Origin: Muraenolepis orangiensis
Taxonomy: Eukaryota > Chordata > Actinopteri > Gadiformes > Muraenolepididae
NCBI GenBank assembly: GCA_027704905.1
Contig: CM051018.1
Location: forward strand, 23,152,723 to 23,216,722
Reading direction: 5' to 3'
DNA: 64,000 bases
The position numbers and the translations under genes were made by a program. This document shows positions 12,250-23,876 of the stretch, piece by piece. The notes under the pieces are model-generated. The model saw nothing but the letters and a program-made list of their open reading frames with translations, made no database searches and had not been told where the DNA came from. Each line of letters starts with the position of its first letter. Positions within the stretch are counted from its first letter, which is position 1.

Positions 12250-13950
12250 GTTTCAAGAAAAGTCTAAAAAACACAAAAGGAACATGTTTGTTTTAAATTG
12301 ATGTACATTCAACTGGCGTGATATAACCTCTTTAAATTAGTAAAATGTGACATACATTTGGAATTGTACACATTAACACTTTAACTAGTTTGACATTCAT
12401 CACCACGAGTCAAATCAAAGATGGAGGGTAGCACACGATGACGCTATAGAAGTTAAATAATATAACATAGAAAACTCTTCAGTGTGACATTATAAATAGT
12501 ACTATATATATATATATAGTTGGTTTGGGTCAGTGTTAAATACCATCTACAACATTGATATATTGGGTTGGCCCTCCACGTGGGCCAGAGAACCATGGCG
12601 GCCCAGAACGCAACACCAACCAAACATAAGATTTATCAAATATAACAATTCACACAACATTATTCACCCTGCAAACGAATGAATGAACTAATAATGAATC
12701 ACATTACAACGTTACCCTCGTGTTAATCCAACGTCGCTTCTTTTGAACACTAAATATCTAACGGTGAGTTGTTCAGCTACGTTCCTCTTGATTGTCACCA
12801 AAACAAGCACCGGTCCCCAACCTTTTTAATGGACTTCTCACTTGACAGAATTAATACGCACCTGTTTGATTGCGTTATTTTGTAATATTTGACATACTTG
12901 TATTATCGTGTCATCTGCCTTCAATGAAATATATGTATTTACATTTATATGCAGTTTTTTACGAAGAGTAATTCTCGAAGACCGTCAGGAACTAGTTTAC
13001 TCGGCGTAATGATATGGGTAACGCTGCGGTCATGGTGTTTCAAAGACAACGTACATGCTAAATGATGACCACTAGGGGGAGACATGCCCCTTATATGTCG
13101 TGTGGCTTTCTGAATACAAGTTAAAAATCTATCAAAACAATCGGATAATTTTCATTCATGTTCGACATTGAGCCTAAACTGATTATTATTTGAATAATTA
13201 TTATTTAAAATAGTATTCATACTTTTAATGTTTTTCTCTAAGATTAAACAAAATTATATCAGAAAGGCATCTCATTATAATTTCACATTTCTTCATCTAC
13301 ATTCGCTTCATTCCTTCTCCTATCCAAAACAGAGCCAGGCACCTTGGAGGGAATGTGTCTAAGAAGACTATGGATTCAGACCTCAGAGACCCCGTCTGAA
13401 AGAAACCGTTTACCTCAGGAGAAAAAGAAGCATACACAAATGTGGGACATCCATGTCAATAATTGTGTTTAGTGTAATGAGTTTTCAAGACATTAAGTAG
13501 CCTATCCAAAAAGCTTCTTTGAATTCCTTTCCTTTCCTTATTTGAATCCTTACTGCAGTTATACATAAGAGATCACTCAATACATCAGCAGAGAAGGCAT
13601 TTTTATGGTAAAGCTGTACCTTTTTACATTCTGAATTGCAGTAAATCATATTGAAAGAATTAAATGATTTGGAAATGCAAACATATGAGGTCTGTAGGTG
13701 GTCCAGACTACAACTGTATCATATTAAACTGTAAGACGTACCAGGCGTGCTCTTGTTATGAATAGGTGAGCAGTTTGGCCTTTGGCTAACTATGCCACTG
13801 ATATTACTAGAATTGGCCCTGAAAACAATACAAGCACACAAGCAAAGTGAAACAAACTGTCACATAGAATACATATAAGAGCTCTTTAACATTCAGCCAA
13901 AACAGAAAGACAACATATGTGAGATGAGAGAGGGAGTGAGAGCGTTAGAG
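12250..13950. other. 5' flank of left piwil1, no gene seen
   Basis: Upstream region of the left piwil1 copy, mirrored at about 29950-31645. AT-rich, with a short (TA)n at about 12500. No reading frame or RNA gene that I can support. It must hold the piwil1 promoter, but I see no convincing TATA box or initiator. A CTCF-like motif lies at 13069-13081. Confidence 0.5.
13069..13081 (+). promoter_or_regulatory. CTCF-like motif (left arm)
   Basis: CCACTAGGGGGAG resembles the vertebrate CTCF core (CCAC-AGGGGGC) with one mismatch. A mirror copy faces the opposite way at 30833-30845. Motif similarity only. Confidence 0.3.
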
Positions 13951-14289
13951 ATCAGGGCTGTAGCCAGGGGTTACAAATAAGAGGGCTACATTTCTTTACT
14001 ATGTTTATGGATGACAAGCATTAACCATCGGCTACTCCAGCAGTGTCTCAATTACTACCTGGCCGTCTTCAAATGAGATAACTCAAGCTATTGAGCATGG
14101 GCCGATGTAGGGCCATCTGGGAGGATCCTCCCCTGGAACCCTTTTAGTTATATTGTTGTGTAAAAGCACAATTTGAACACATTTTGAGATTGACACAAGT
14201 CCATTTAAGTCTGAGATGGGGGTGTTCCCTTTTAAATTGTTATTATTAAGGTGCTGTGTGGAATGTACTATTATTCTCCACGTTAAAAA

Positions 14290-14750
14290 AAAGTCTCCAT
14301 CTCCATCACCACCTGGTTTCCCGCTGCCACTGCAAGAGACAAGTCCAACCTGCGGCGTGTCATACGCTCTGCGGAGAGAGTGATGGGCTGTAACCTGCCT
14401 CCCCTCCAGACCCTGCATGACTCCAGAAGATTATGGACGACCCCTCTCACCCAGGCCCCAGTCTCTCTGCACCTCTCCCCTCCAGCAGGAGGCTCCCCCC
14501 CACCGGACCCAGCCCTCATACACTCACACATACAGACCAATATTTATATTTATACTTATATTTTAAAAAGCAAAATTTGACTTATTGTCTTATTGTCTTA
14601 CCTATTACCTATTGTCTTATTGTTTTGCCTTGTCTGTAGTGTTTTGTTTTGCACATGACTGGTTGCTCCGGACCCATGTCAAATTCCTATGCGTGTTTTC
14701 ACAATGGTATATGGCAATAAACCACTTTCTGATTCTGATTCTGATTCTGG
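14290..14750 (+). mobile_element. L2-like LINE 3' end (left arm)
   Basis: LINE-like sequence ending in AATAAACCACTTTCTGATTC plus a short tandem CTGATT tail, as in L2-type LINEs. The minus strand has an 85-aa open frame with no meaning of its own. In the right arm the block is cut: about 240 bp after the run of C (left 14500-14745) is missing there. Confidence 0.6.
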
Positions 14751-14830
14751 TCTCTACCTAGGCCTAAACAAATCACACAAAATGATTACAGTAAAGCAGC
14801 ATGAATTACAAACTCAACAAGGTCAGTTAT

Positions 14831-16066
14831 TCCTGTTCACCCTGTACACCTCAGACTTCCAGTACAACTCTGTGTCCTGCCATCTGCAGAAGTTCTCGGA
14901 CGACTCTGCAGTTGTTGGTTGTGTCAGCGACGATAACGATGAGGAGTACAGGGGCGTCGTGGACTCCTTCGTTGAGTGGTGTGAGCTGAACCATATGCAG
15001 CTCAACACTGACAAGAAGAAGGAGATGGTGGTGGACTTCCGCAGGAGGAAATCTACCCCCACACCCATTTCCATCAAGGGTGTGTCCGCTGAAGTTGTCC
15101 AGGAATATAAATACCTGGGAGTTCACCTGGACAACAAACTGGTCTGGGCCAAGAACTCTGAGGCCGTTTACAAGAAGGGCCAGAGCCGTCTCTACTTCCT
15201 GCGGAGGCTCCGGTCCTTCAACGTTTGCAACAAGATGCTGAATGTGTTCTACCAGTCGGTGGTAGCCAGTGCCATCTTCTCCGGTGTCGTGTGCTGGGGA
15301 AGCAGGTTGAGGTCAGCAGACGCCAACAAGATCAGCAGGATTGTCAGGAAGGCTGGCGCTGTCCTGGGGGTCCAGCTGGACTCCTTGTTGGTGGTCTGAG
15401 AGAAGGATGCTGCGCAAGCTGCGTAGTATCCTTGACAACAACTCTCACCCTCTCCATCAGGTGCTGACCTCATATAGAAGCACCTTTAGCAACAGACTCA
15501 TTCCACCCAGGTGCACCACAGAACGCCATAGGAAGTCCTTTCTTCCTGTGGCCATTAGACTCTTTAATTCCTCTACCTCGGGTCGTGAGAGGGACAGTGG
15601 AGACTCAGTGACCTGAGGCCAACGTACATATTTTTATTTTTTTATTTTTGGTCAACGCACTGTAATCATCTCATTGTACTTTGCACTGTAAATTCTATTT
15701 CAAATCCGAATTCACTTTTCACTTTTTCACTTTTCACATGTCAGTGATTTATTGTTATTTATTAATATATTATTACTGCCAATTTGCACTATACGTATTG
15801 TTGTGTATTGTATATACCTACGTATTACTGTTATAATACTGTAAATTATCTTCATTTATCAATACATTTAGACTTCATTTAGAATTATTTTAACTATTTT
15901 TGTTTATAATAGTTTTATTTTAGTTAGTTGTTGTTTTGTTTTTTAGCTTAGGTATTAGTATTTTGTGTGTGCATTTATTCCCCTGTGTCAACTGTTGCAC
16001 CTTAATTTCCCTCGGGATTAATAAAGTTTTCTGAATCTGAATCTGAATCTGAATTCTGAATCTGAT
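14831..16066 (+). mobile_element. 5'-truncated L2-like LINE, left arm only
   Basis: Non-LTR retrotransposon holding the C-terminal part of a reverse transcriptase. Residues translated from about 14850-15399 include LQKFSDDSAVVGCVSD (RT palm with the FSDD box), MVVDFRRRK, YKYLGVHLDNKLVW and SRLYFLRRLRSFNVCNKML. The frame stops at 15399, and the same coding sense continues in another frame (NNNSHPLHQVL, NRLIPPRCTTERHRKSF), so it is inactive. The 3' end is AATAAAGTTTTCTGAATCTG plus tandem TCTGAA. The right arm has the uninterrupted site at about 29336-29341, so this is either an insertion after the duplication or an arm-specific loss. Confidence 0.85.
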
Positions 16067-16094
16067 ATACCATAACATTTATTGCAATCCAAAT

Positions 16095-16797
16095 TCAGCA
16101 CTCACTGGATCGGTTTTCAGCGGAATGTGAAGCGGCTGGGATGAGGATCAGCACCTCCAAATCTGAGGCCATGGTTCTTAGCAGGAAACCGGTGGATTAG
16201 GGAGGGAGTCCTTATCCCAAGTGAAGGAGTTCAAGTATCTCGGGGTCTTGTTCTCGAGTGAGGGGAGGATGGAGCGTGAGATTGACAGGAGAATAGGTGC
16301 AGCGGGAGCGGTATTGGGTGCACTTTGGCGCACCGTTGTAACCAAAAGAGAGCTGAGCCAGAAGGCAAAGCTCTCGATCTACCGATCAGTCTTCGTTCCT
16401 ACCCTCACCTATGGCCATGAGCAATGGGTAATGACCGAGGAGGGTGGCTATTATCTCCCTGAGGGATAGAGTGAGAAGCTCAGTCACTCGTGAGAGACTC
16501 GGAGTAGAGCCGCTGCTCCTTGGCGTAGAAAGGAGCCAGTTGAGGTGGTTCGGGCATCTAGTAAGGATGCTTCCTGGTCGCCTCCCGAGGGAGGGTTTCC
16601 AGGCACATCCAACTGGGAAGACCACGGGGCAGACCGAGGTACAGGTGGGGTGATTACATCTCCACACTGGCCTGGGAACGCCTCGGGATCCCCCAGTCAG
16701 AGCTAGTCCATGTTGCCAGGGAGAGGGAAGTTTGGAGTCCCCTGCTGAAGCTGCTACCTCCGCGACCCGATTACGGATAAGCGGGAGAAGATGGATG
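16095..16797 (+). mobile_element. Fish LINE fragment (RT C-terminus and 3' end), left arm
   Basis: 5'-truncated non-LTR element flanked by an 11-bp target duplication GCAATCCAAAT (16084-16094 and 16798-16808). In pieces of frame it encodes the RT C-terminal region: VKEFKYLGVLFSSEGRMERE, SIYRSVFVPTLTYGHEQWVM, then ERSQLRWFGHLVRMLPGRLP. The 3' end GATAAGCGGGAGAAGATGGA is common to a widespread fish LINE family. Frameshifts make it inactive. Present in both arms. Confidence 0.8.
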
Positions 16798-17142
16798 GCA
16801 ATCCAAATAGACATTAAATGGACTACAAGCATAAATGTATACACAACTTAACCCACCAGTTGTACAGTAAAACTAACACCGTCCAGAGTGACCAAACCTT
16901 ACAGGTTTAAGATGAAGGGTACACATTACTTATAGCCCAATAGGTTGTGATATAAACATTCAACAAAGCCAACATGGCTTTACATGCATAACATGTAACG
17001 GAGAACGGAGAACCGCTTTCACAACAGGCGACTCCGATCACTACAAGAAGGCCAAGTATGAGGGTCAATAGGCCTATGTCACACTTCCTGCTTCCGGAAC
17101 GTTAAAAATCGCCGAGCAGTTACCCCAGATACGTGACAAACT

Positions 17143-17404
17143 GTGTCCGCCTCCTCTCCTCTCTGTTATTGTAGTGTACCGGGCTGCTCAACGTCTAAAC
17201 AAAGACAGCCGTACCTCAGTTTACACAATTTCCCGATAGACAAACTCTTCCAAACTCCTCCGCAAGTCTTGTGTGAGGCTGATAAGGAGGATGAAGGTCC
17301 CTCGTCTCATGTTCTCAGGGGTAGCGCGTATGTCTGCAGTTTGCACTTTGACAAGGAGAGCATATACGTCTCGAAAAGTGGGCGGAATAGGCTAATAATG
17401 TCGG
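17143..17404 (+). CDS. THAP-domain exon, left arm (partial gene)
   Basis: Encodes most of a THAP zinc finger: CYCSVPGCSTSKQRQPYLSL, then LHNFP, and VCSLHFDKES. These fit the C2CH pattern of THAP domains, which are DNA-binding modules of transposase-derived and P-element-like proteins. No ATG precedes it in frame, and the chosen start is only the first in-frame GTG. The exon may end at a donor TCGG-GTATGT near 17404. No further exons recognised. The spacing between LHNFP and CSLHF contains a segment that differs in frame from the right copy, so it is probably degenerating. Confidence 0.55.
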
Positions 17405-17576
17405 GTATGTGTATGATTAAAAGCACTGGTCCTGACCCCCACACACACTCCATCTCTCATCCGAATAGAGCCACATAATGTTGGGTATGTGTGTGATTAA
17501 AAGCACTGGTCCTAACCCCCACACACGACAGACAGCAGTTATAAAAATAAGAACATAAAGAAGTTAAAAAATAAAA

Positions 17577-17631
17577 ATGCAATTTATAAAATGCAATATA
17601 TCGCCACAGAAAAAGAAACGGTCAGAGCATC
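17577..17631 (-). mobile_element. L2-like 3' UTR fragment at the arm edge (left)
   Basis: Read on the minus strand this contains GATATATTGCATTTTATAAA, and further on ATAACTGCTGTCTGTCG (17524-17545). That matches the 3' region of the LINE at 54400-54530 (GATATATTGCATTTTAGAAA, ATAACTGCTGTCTGTCG). The arm homology ends inside or just beside it. Confidence 0.45.
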
Positions 17632-18200
17632 AAGGGCGTCCAGGTCGAACAAGTCTGCCACGACCGGCACCGCGTCCACACGGCAAACGTCGCAAAGCGC
17701 CGGAAAATCGGGCCAAACTAAAGCTACGAGCAGGAGGTCCAGAGTCCCGGAGCCATCTGTGTTGCGCTGCCGGCGCAGATGTATTATATTAATATATATA
17801 TATATAATATATTTAATATATTAATATATTAAATACATAGGCATACCTCTGCTCCTACACAAAATCGCCTTTGTTATATGGCGATATATCCGGATAGAGC
17901 CACAAGACACAATGTCGGGGAATTGTATGATTCGGATTTAGACTTCTTCACTGTAGTGTTCATTCACTAGTTGAACCACATCGTCTGGACCGACTTTTGG
18001 AAGGTTATGCAGCGATGTTGTCCAGCGATAACTGTCCGCCATGGTGAATGCCAAGCTGAATGCATTAACCGGAACTTGGGATACACTGCTTCAGAGATTT
18101 TTAACGGGTACTTCCGGCTTTCAACTGTGCCGTGATATAGGCCTATTGTATTACCTAAAAAACATTGTTGATTTTGCGAGTCAAGAATAGGCACATAGGC
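17632..18200. other. Inner-edge spacer segment with a diverged relative of the THAP flank
   Basis: 17632-17780 is GC-rich with no recognised product, followed by an (AT)n tract. From about 17890, GATAGAGCCACAAGACACAA and TTTTTAACGGGTACTTCCGG with GATATAGGCCTATTG resemble parts of the THAP exon region (GAATAGAGCCACATAATG, TTTTTAACGTTCCGG, ATAGGCCTATTG). On the minus strand near 18040 a short frame reads MADSYRWTTSLHNLPKVGPD, which may be the first exon of another transposon-type gene. Unresolved. Confidence 0.35.
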
Positions 18201-18461
18201 AGATCAAACATCAATGCTGTCTCTTAGATGTGATTGTAACCCAGAGAGGAAAATTCATTGACACAAGGTGTACATCACATAAAACATGAAGAGCATAGAC
18301 AACACAAGGCACTAAACACACACAACCCATGAGAACCCGAGGGCACAAAGCTCTTCCCAGATGATTTCATTTTTTTATTGTAGTATTGTTCTAGAATAAG
18401 CATTTCATTGTACTTGTTGCAAATGGCAAATACAATTCTTGAATCTTGATTTTCCAGATAG

Positions 18462-18657
18462 GTTCCTACTACCTGTCCTATATCTGGGTTCCTACTACCT
18501 GTCCTATATCTGGGTTCCTACTACCCGTCCTATATCTGGGTTCCTACTACCTGTCCTATATCTGGGTTCCTACTACCCATCCTATATCTGGGTTCCTACT
18601 ACCCGTCCTATATCTGGGTTCATACTACCTGTCCTATATCTGGGTTCCTACTACCTG

Positions 18658-18663
<6 letters not shown>
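18462..18663 (+). repeat. 26-bp minisatellite
   Basis: About 7.5 units of 26 bp around TTCCTACTACCTGTCCTATA with TCTGGG. It runs straight into the (GA)n tract. Open frames here are repeat artefacts. Confidence 0.9.
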
Positions 18664-18727
<64 letters not shown>

Positions 18728-18770
18728 GGGTGGGTGGGTGAGAGTGAGAGAGAGCGAGAGAGAGAGAGAG
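18664..18770 (+). repeat. (GA)n microsatellite
   Basis: Pure GA repeat from 18664 to about 18723, then a short GGGT run and impure GA. It is immediately upstream of the two exon-like segments at 18804 and 18941. Confidence 0.95.
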
Positions 18771-18803
18771 GTTGACTCACTGTGTGTGTATCATTCTCCC
18801 TAG

Positions 18804-19073
18804 TTGGTGGCCGTGGACAAATGCGTGTGGGCCATCAATGACATGATCCAGAGTGCCAAGGTGGAGGCGGGGCTTGACCCCAACATACCGCTGCACTCAT
18901 TGGTCTCTGTACCTGTATATCCTCCCTGTCTGTATCTCAGGGCATGTCCCTGAGTGGGGGTGAGCAGCAGGAGGCCATCCAGACCCTCACCGAGGAGCTG
19001 AAGCGCCGTTTCCTGGTCCTCAGCCAGCGCTACTTCATCACCATCGGGGGCCATGGCGACCACAGTAACCACG
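18804..19073 (+). CDS. Two exon-like segments of an unrecognised gene
   Basis: Exon-like 18804-18860 follows CTCCCTAG and ends AAG|GTGGAG. It encodes LVAVDKCVWAINDMIQSAK. Exon-like 18941-19073 follows TGTATCTCAG and ends CACG|GTAACC. It encodes GMSLSGGEQQEAIQTLTEEL, then KRRFLVLSQRYFITIGGHGD. The phases join (57 nt, then 133 nt) across an 80-bp intron. The composition looks like real protein, helical in the second part. I do not recognise the family and see no neighbouring exons in the spacer, so this may be a stranded piece of a gene cut by rearrangement. The function is not inferred. Confidence 0.5.
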
Positions 19074-19079
19074 GTAACC

Positions 19080-20090
19080 AGGCCCTAACTCCCCCCCCCT
19101 CACTACTACTGTAGTGTCACTTTAACGTGGGATTACTGGTTGTCCTCACACCCTTCTCTATGGTTTAATATTTGGAAATTGTTTTGTCCTTGCTCTCTCG
19201 TCTCTGACTCCGTTTGAGATTGAGATTAAGGGCGTCTTCTCATTAGGAACGGGTGCTCCGCTCCGTCCTCGCTCCGTCCTCGTGAGCGAACCCCCCCCTC
19301 CCTCTCCCCCCTCTGGTCTGTGTACACACTACAGTCTTGGTTCGCTCCCAGGCACAATTGAGGAGAGCAACACTCCGATACAGCAGGTGGCGTATGCACC
19401 TAGTTGGTTTTTTGCGATCGCCAATGAGCCAATGAACACAAGGGTATACTTGCGTCATCTAGTACGCGACAAGTCGTATGATCGGCAAATTGCCCATAAA
19501 TATCTGCGTTTTTATGCGTATTGTCCAGTTGTTGCTGAATGTTCTTATCTGCCCAAAATTCCAGCAAACATGAGATTTGGGTAGACGACCACAGTGATCC
19601 TCTGCTAGCCGTTATTATGTTGTTCTTCTCGGACGAATAGTTATGACGTTGTGTGTGTCAGCAAGTTGATACAGCAAGCCTCTTCCGTGTTTTGGTACGG
19701 TTAGCTTGCACACCACGCCCCGCTCCGTCGTCAGGGACGCTGGCGCGCACCCGAAACCACCTGTTCAAGCGGTCCCGGCTTGGAGCGAATCAGCGTCCCC
19801 GGTGACGGGGGGGGAGCGTTCTCATCACACTTATTTTGGTGCGATCGTGCTCGGATTCGACCCCGAATGGCTAGAAAGCCCCCTAAGGGTTTTATCAATA
19901 CAATTGACCTGAAATGATGATTTCTACTCGGGTGGAAAACAATCTTTCGCAGAGGTCTGGATGCTCAATTGTTCAATATCTTTTATTGACACAAAGCATC
20001 AAATAAATCATCAACTGCAGCTAAATGGAGCCTGCCCTGCCAATTTGGTCAGACTGATGACGCGCTTCTTTAACACACATTATATAGGAA
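19080..20090. other. Intergenic spacer, nothing recognised
   Basis: No gene, RNA or element that I can support. It has C-rich runs (19095, 19287) and a G-run (19805). Open frames of 68-100 aa show no family likeness. Confidence 0.4.
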
Positions 20091-20095
20091 GTAGT

Positions 20096-21047
20096 TCAAC
20101 AAACATCTACTACTCCCATTGGTCACGGTACAACAAACATCTACTACTCCTATTGGTCACGGTACAACAAACATCTACTACTCCCATTGGTCACGGTACA
20201 ACAAACATCTACTACTCCTATTGGTCACGGTACAACAAACATCTCCTACTCCCATTGGTCACGGTACAACAAACATCTACTACTCCTATTGGTCACGGTA
20301 CAACAAACATCTCCTACTCCCATTGGTCACGGTACAACAAACATCTACTACTCCTATTGGTCACGGTACAACAAACATCTACTACTCCCATTGGTCACGG
20401 TACAACAAACATCTACTACTCCTATTGGTCACGGTACAACAAACATCTACTACTCCCATTGGTCACGGTACAACAAACATCTACTACTCCCATTGGTCAC
20501 GGTACAACAAACATCTACTACTCCCATTGGTCACGGTACAACAAACATCTCCTACTCCCATTGGTCACGGTACAACAAACATCTACTACTCCCATTGGTC
20601 ACGGTACAACAAACATCTCCTACTCCCATTGGTCACGGTACAACAAACATCTACTACTCCCATTGGTCACGGTACAACAAACATCTACTACTCCTATTGG
20701 TCACGGTACAACAAACATCTCCTACTCCCATTGGTCACGGTACAACAAACATCTACTACTCCTATTGGTCACGGTACAACAAACATCTACTACTCCCATT
20801 GGTCACGGTACAACAAACATCTACTACTCCCATTGGTCACGGTACAACAAACATCTCCTACTCCCATTGGTCACGGTACAACAAACATCTACTACTCCCA
20901 TTGGTCACGGTACAACAAACATCTCCTACTCCCATTGGTCACGGTACAACAAACATCTACTACTCCCATTGGTCACGGTACAACAAACATCTACTACTCC
21001 TATTGGTCACGGTACAACAAACATCTACTACTCCCATTGGTCACGGT
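20096..21047 (+). repeat. 34-bp minisatellite
   Basis: About 28 tandem units of 34 bp: TACTACTCCCATTGGTCACG plus GTACAACAAACATC. Variants are CTCCTATT for CTCCCATT and CTCCTACT for CTACTACT. None of the unit's three frames holds a stop, so all three plus frames stay open for about 950 bp without being genes. Every unit carries ATTGG, an inverted CCAAT box. Confidence 0.95.
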
Positions 21048-21049
21048 GA

Positions 21050-21690
21050 CAGAAACTCCAGGTGGTCGCATTCCGTCGTCCTAGTGGCGCCCGATGGCCG
21101 CTTGTATATGTTAATCTAAACACATCTTACATTGCATACAGTATCAAAATACAGTGTTTGTTTTATACTAAGGGTATAAAAATACACTACAACCTCTCTT
21201 TGTCTGTGTCTCTGTCTGTCGGTCTCTGTTCCCCTAGTCTAACTGGGACCTTGAATATGGACACCCAACATAAAAAGTGTCCCCTTTGCGAATGATAACT
21301 CTTTCTTTCTTTTTAACTGATACCGGTGATTTATTGTATTGCGTTTAATAAACCTGATTTCAGCTTGAAGCAATGTATTTTTCCAATTCTTATCTACATG
21401 GCAATCTTAAAAAGTTTCAATTGAAATGCGCTGTCGCAAAAAAAGATACGTAATGTCTTATCACAAACACCAGAGGGCAGTGTTGCTATTATTCATGAGA
21501 GGCGCTTCCTCGCTAAATGATCTTAGACACAATCGGCGCAACAAAGTGATTGACAAACTAATTATATTGGTGATGGATGTTTTAGTGAAGCTGGTTGACA
21601 CGTTATTATATTATATTATTTAAATTGATATAATTATTAAAACAAACCAAAAAATAAAATATGAGTGAAAGCAAAAGGTACAAGATTAAA
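21050..21690. other. Intergenic spacer, no gene seen
   Basis: AT-rich sequence. The only notable item is a CTCF-like motif at 21468-21482. Confidence 0.4.
21468..21482 (+). promoter_or_regulatory. CTCF-like motif in spacer
   Basis: CACCAGAGGGCAGTG is a good match to the vertebrate CTCF core. It lies between the divergent piwil1 copies. Sequence likeness only. Confidence 0.35.
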
Positions 21691-21960
21691 GATGATTCAA
21701 GGTGTTTTTATTTGCCATGTGCAACAATACTAGTTTACACATGGGCCTATACACGCCACTGCCTATAATATAGCGTCATATATTGTACTAAGGAGTGAGT
21801 TTAGTGAAAATAGTCCTTGTGTATAAATATAGGTGAACAGTATTTGTCTATAACACAATATGGTTGGTCCGGCAAAGGACCATCTCAACACAAAGAGGTA
21901 AATAAAACCAGTTTTGTCACACGTGAAAAGTGTCTATAAAGTAGGCCTTAGCAATCAGCG
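21690..21960 (-). mobile_element. Probable LINE 3' end
   Basis: Read on the minus strand the block ends GCACATGGCAAATAAAAACA followed by CCTTGAATCATC, the usual look of fish L2-like 3' tails. No coding part is left. Confidence 0.4.
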
Positions 21961-22016
21961 TTACGTCGGAGATGCATTTGAATGGGAGGACTGCCTGACT
22001 CGGGTGAGGCTGCTTA

Positions 22017-23874
22017 CAGTTTTTTTCAATTGCTAACACGCATTGTTCACTACAGAAGTCACTTTTTCAAAACTCTTCACACAGTCTCCATACCAACACG
22101 CATCTTGGCCAAACAGTTAATCTCACTTCCAAAACTCACTCAAACCACCAAAACACTTCATACTTGTCTCAAAATAGGTTTGTTCGTCCATAACACTAGC
22201 AACAGTTCTCACTCAGAAAGCATACATTGTCATTCATATCACACTGACCTACAAAACACTAACAACAGGGAGCATTACATAAATAATGAACTTTTATCTT
22301 TGAAGTTTGAATGATGTTTTTAATTTTAGAATCATTTTATTATAGAATACGATCTTAACATATTGTTGAGTGTACTGAATGATTGTATATTGTATTGTAT
22401 ATTGAAACAAGAATGAATCAGCAATGCAACAATTTGCTTCAGTTACATTTTTTTTTAATGTCTTTACATAGTGATTTACAGTCCTTTATGCATCACATTC
22501 ACTCCCTGTCTTCTGCATTTGGCCACATGTTTTCATCCACATCACACCTTATATCCTCTCTGGCAATGCACCTTGGGAAGAATCTCTTTGAATGTCTGAT
22601 CCAACCCTGGCAGGCTTCAGGAGAAACATCTCCACACCCTGCATTCATTGCATCCAGCAAGGACAGCTGGTCATGTGGGGAGTGGTCATACACTTTCCAC
22701 CTCCACGCGGAGAAAACAACAAATGTATTCCTTGCCCTTGGACCTCTCGCACCTACTGGCACAAGGTGATTATGGAGGTAGTCTAAGAAAGAAATTAGCC
22801 TCTGTATTATAGGGTCCTATCAGAGGTTTGTGCAAAAGCAAGCCATCACTGGAGAGGGCTGCACACATGGTTATATTTGCTCCTCTCTGGCCTGGAACAT
22901 TCACAGTGGCCCGCTGCCCAATGACATTTCTTCCTCTCCATCTCGTTTTTGCCAGGTTAAATCCAGCTTCATCCATAAATAAATTTGGTCTGGCCTCAAT
23001 CTCCATTACCGTCTAAAATGAAATAAAACCACCGTTTTAGTACAGCACGTTATGCATAGCTATGTATGTATTCTGTTTAGTTTTTGAACAAACATCTGAC
23101 CTGGACATATTGATAACGGATCTCTTTTACCCTCTCTCCATTCCTTTCAAACGGTACAGTGTATAACTGCTTCATCCTTACCTTATGTTTATCCAGGACT
23201 CTGGCAATTGTTGTAATGCTGACCGTGTTGACATTGGCAAAAGTCACATTGTCTGCCAGCACTCGGTCCCCAATGTGTCTAAGTTTACAGTAATAGCATT
23301 GTTAGCAATGACCATATCATATCATATCTGTCTCCTGGGCATCTGAAAAAATGCAGCCTCTCCCTCCTGTAGGAGGCAACCTTTGAATCCTACATATAGT
23401 AATACACAGTAAAACACAAAACAATCAATATAATTGAAAAATGTAGGAGATGTAAAATATAAACATAGTGTACTGTACTGTGACATGTAGTGTAGTGAGC
23501 TGTGTTTGGAATTATTTAATTTTATTGTCAATATTTTCATATTATTTTCCATAGATTTCAATGTGGCTGCAGAAGAAATTGACTTTTTTTCCCATCATTC
23601 TGTTTTGATTGTGTTTTTAACTGTTTTGAACAAAGTGTGTTAGCATTTGAAAAATGTGCTGCAAAAGTGTAGTGTTTTGGAGGCTGTAGACTCTGACTGA
23701 GAAAGGAGTTCATGAGTTTTGGTAACTGTAGTCATTGAATGCATTTTGTGTGAAAGCAATGAAAAATGAACCACGGTTTCGACCGCATAGACTTCTGTTT
23801 CGCTGACTGTGTGAAGAGTTTTGAAAAAGTGACTTCTGTAGTGAACAATGCGTGTTAGCAATTGAAAAAAACTG
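22017..23874 (-). mobile_element. Tc1/IS630-like transposon copy A, internally deleted
   Basis: 1858-bp element with inverted ends CAGTTTTTTTCAATTGCTAA, flanked by TA at both sides (22015-22016, 23875-23876), as in Tc1/mariner. On the minus strand it encodes pieces of the same transposase as copy B: MEIEARPNLFMDEAGFNLAK near 23000 and FSAWRWKVYDHSPHDQ near 22700. About 126 bp are missing after RARNTFVV, removing the second catalytic Asp and the NPIEE segment. Codons are also lost just before DEAGF. Dead copy. It keeps about 115 bp near its right end (about 23670-23810) that copy B lacks. Confidence 0.85.
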
Positions 23875-23876
23875 TA

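Larger units (their letters stand above)
1..17631 (+). repeat. Left arm of the large inverted duplication
   Basis: Reverse complement of the right arm: position 1 pairs with about 46679, and pairing continues to 17631 against 27660. It covers piwil1 exons 17 to 1, the 5' flank, a LINE, and a THAP exon. Exons and introns pair nearly base for base. Differences are single substitutions, minisatellite copy changes and a few large indels (LINE at 14831-16066 only here; about 240 bp at 11370-11605 only here). The homology stops at the inner edge just after a segment reading CGCCACAGAAAAAGAAACGG. The outer edge is beyond the window. Confidence 0.95.

Noticed and set aside
12499..12520. TATA box for left piwil1
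   Set aside because: It is a short (TA)n tract about 250 bp from the ATG, without other promoter context. Not convincing.
14823..15473. Minus-strand ORFs over the L2-like LINE
   Set aside because: Shadows of the plus-strand reverse transcriptase frame.
19961..21119. Overlapping ORFs of 310-362 aa on the plus strand
   Set aside because: They are the three frames of a 34-bp minisatellite without stops in its unit. No start context, domain or splice evidence.
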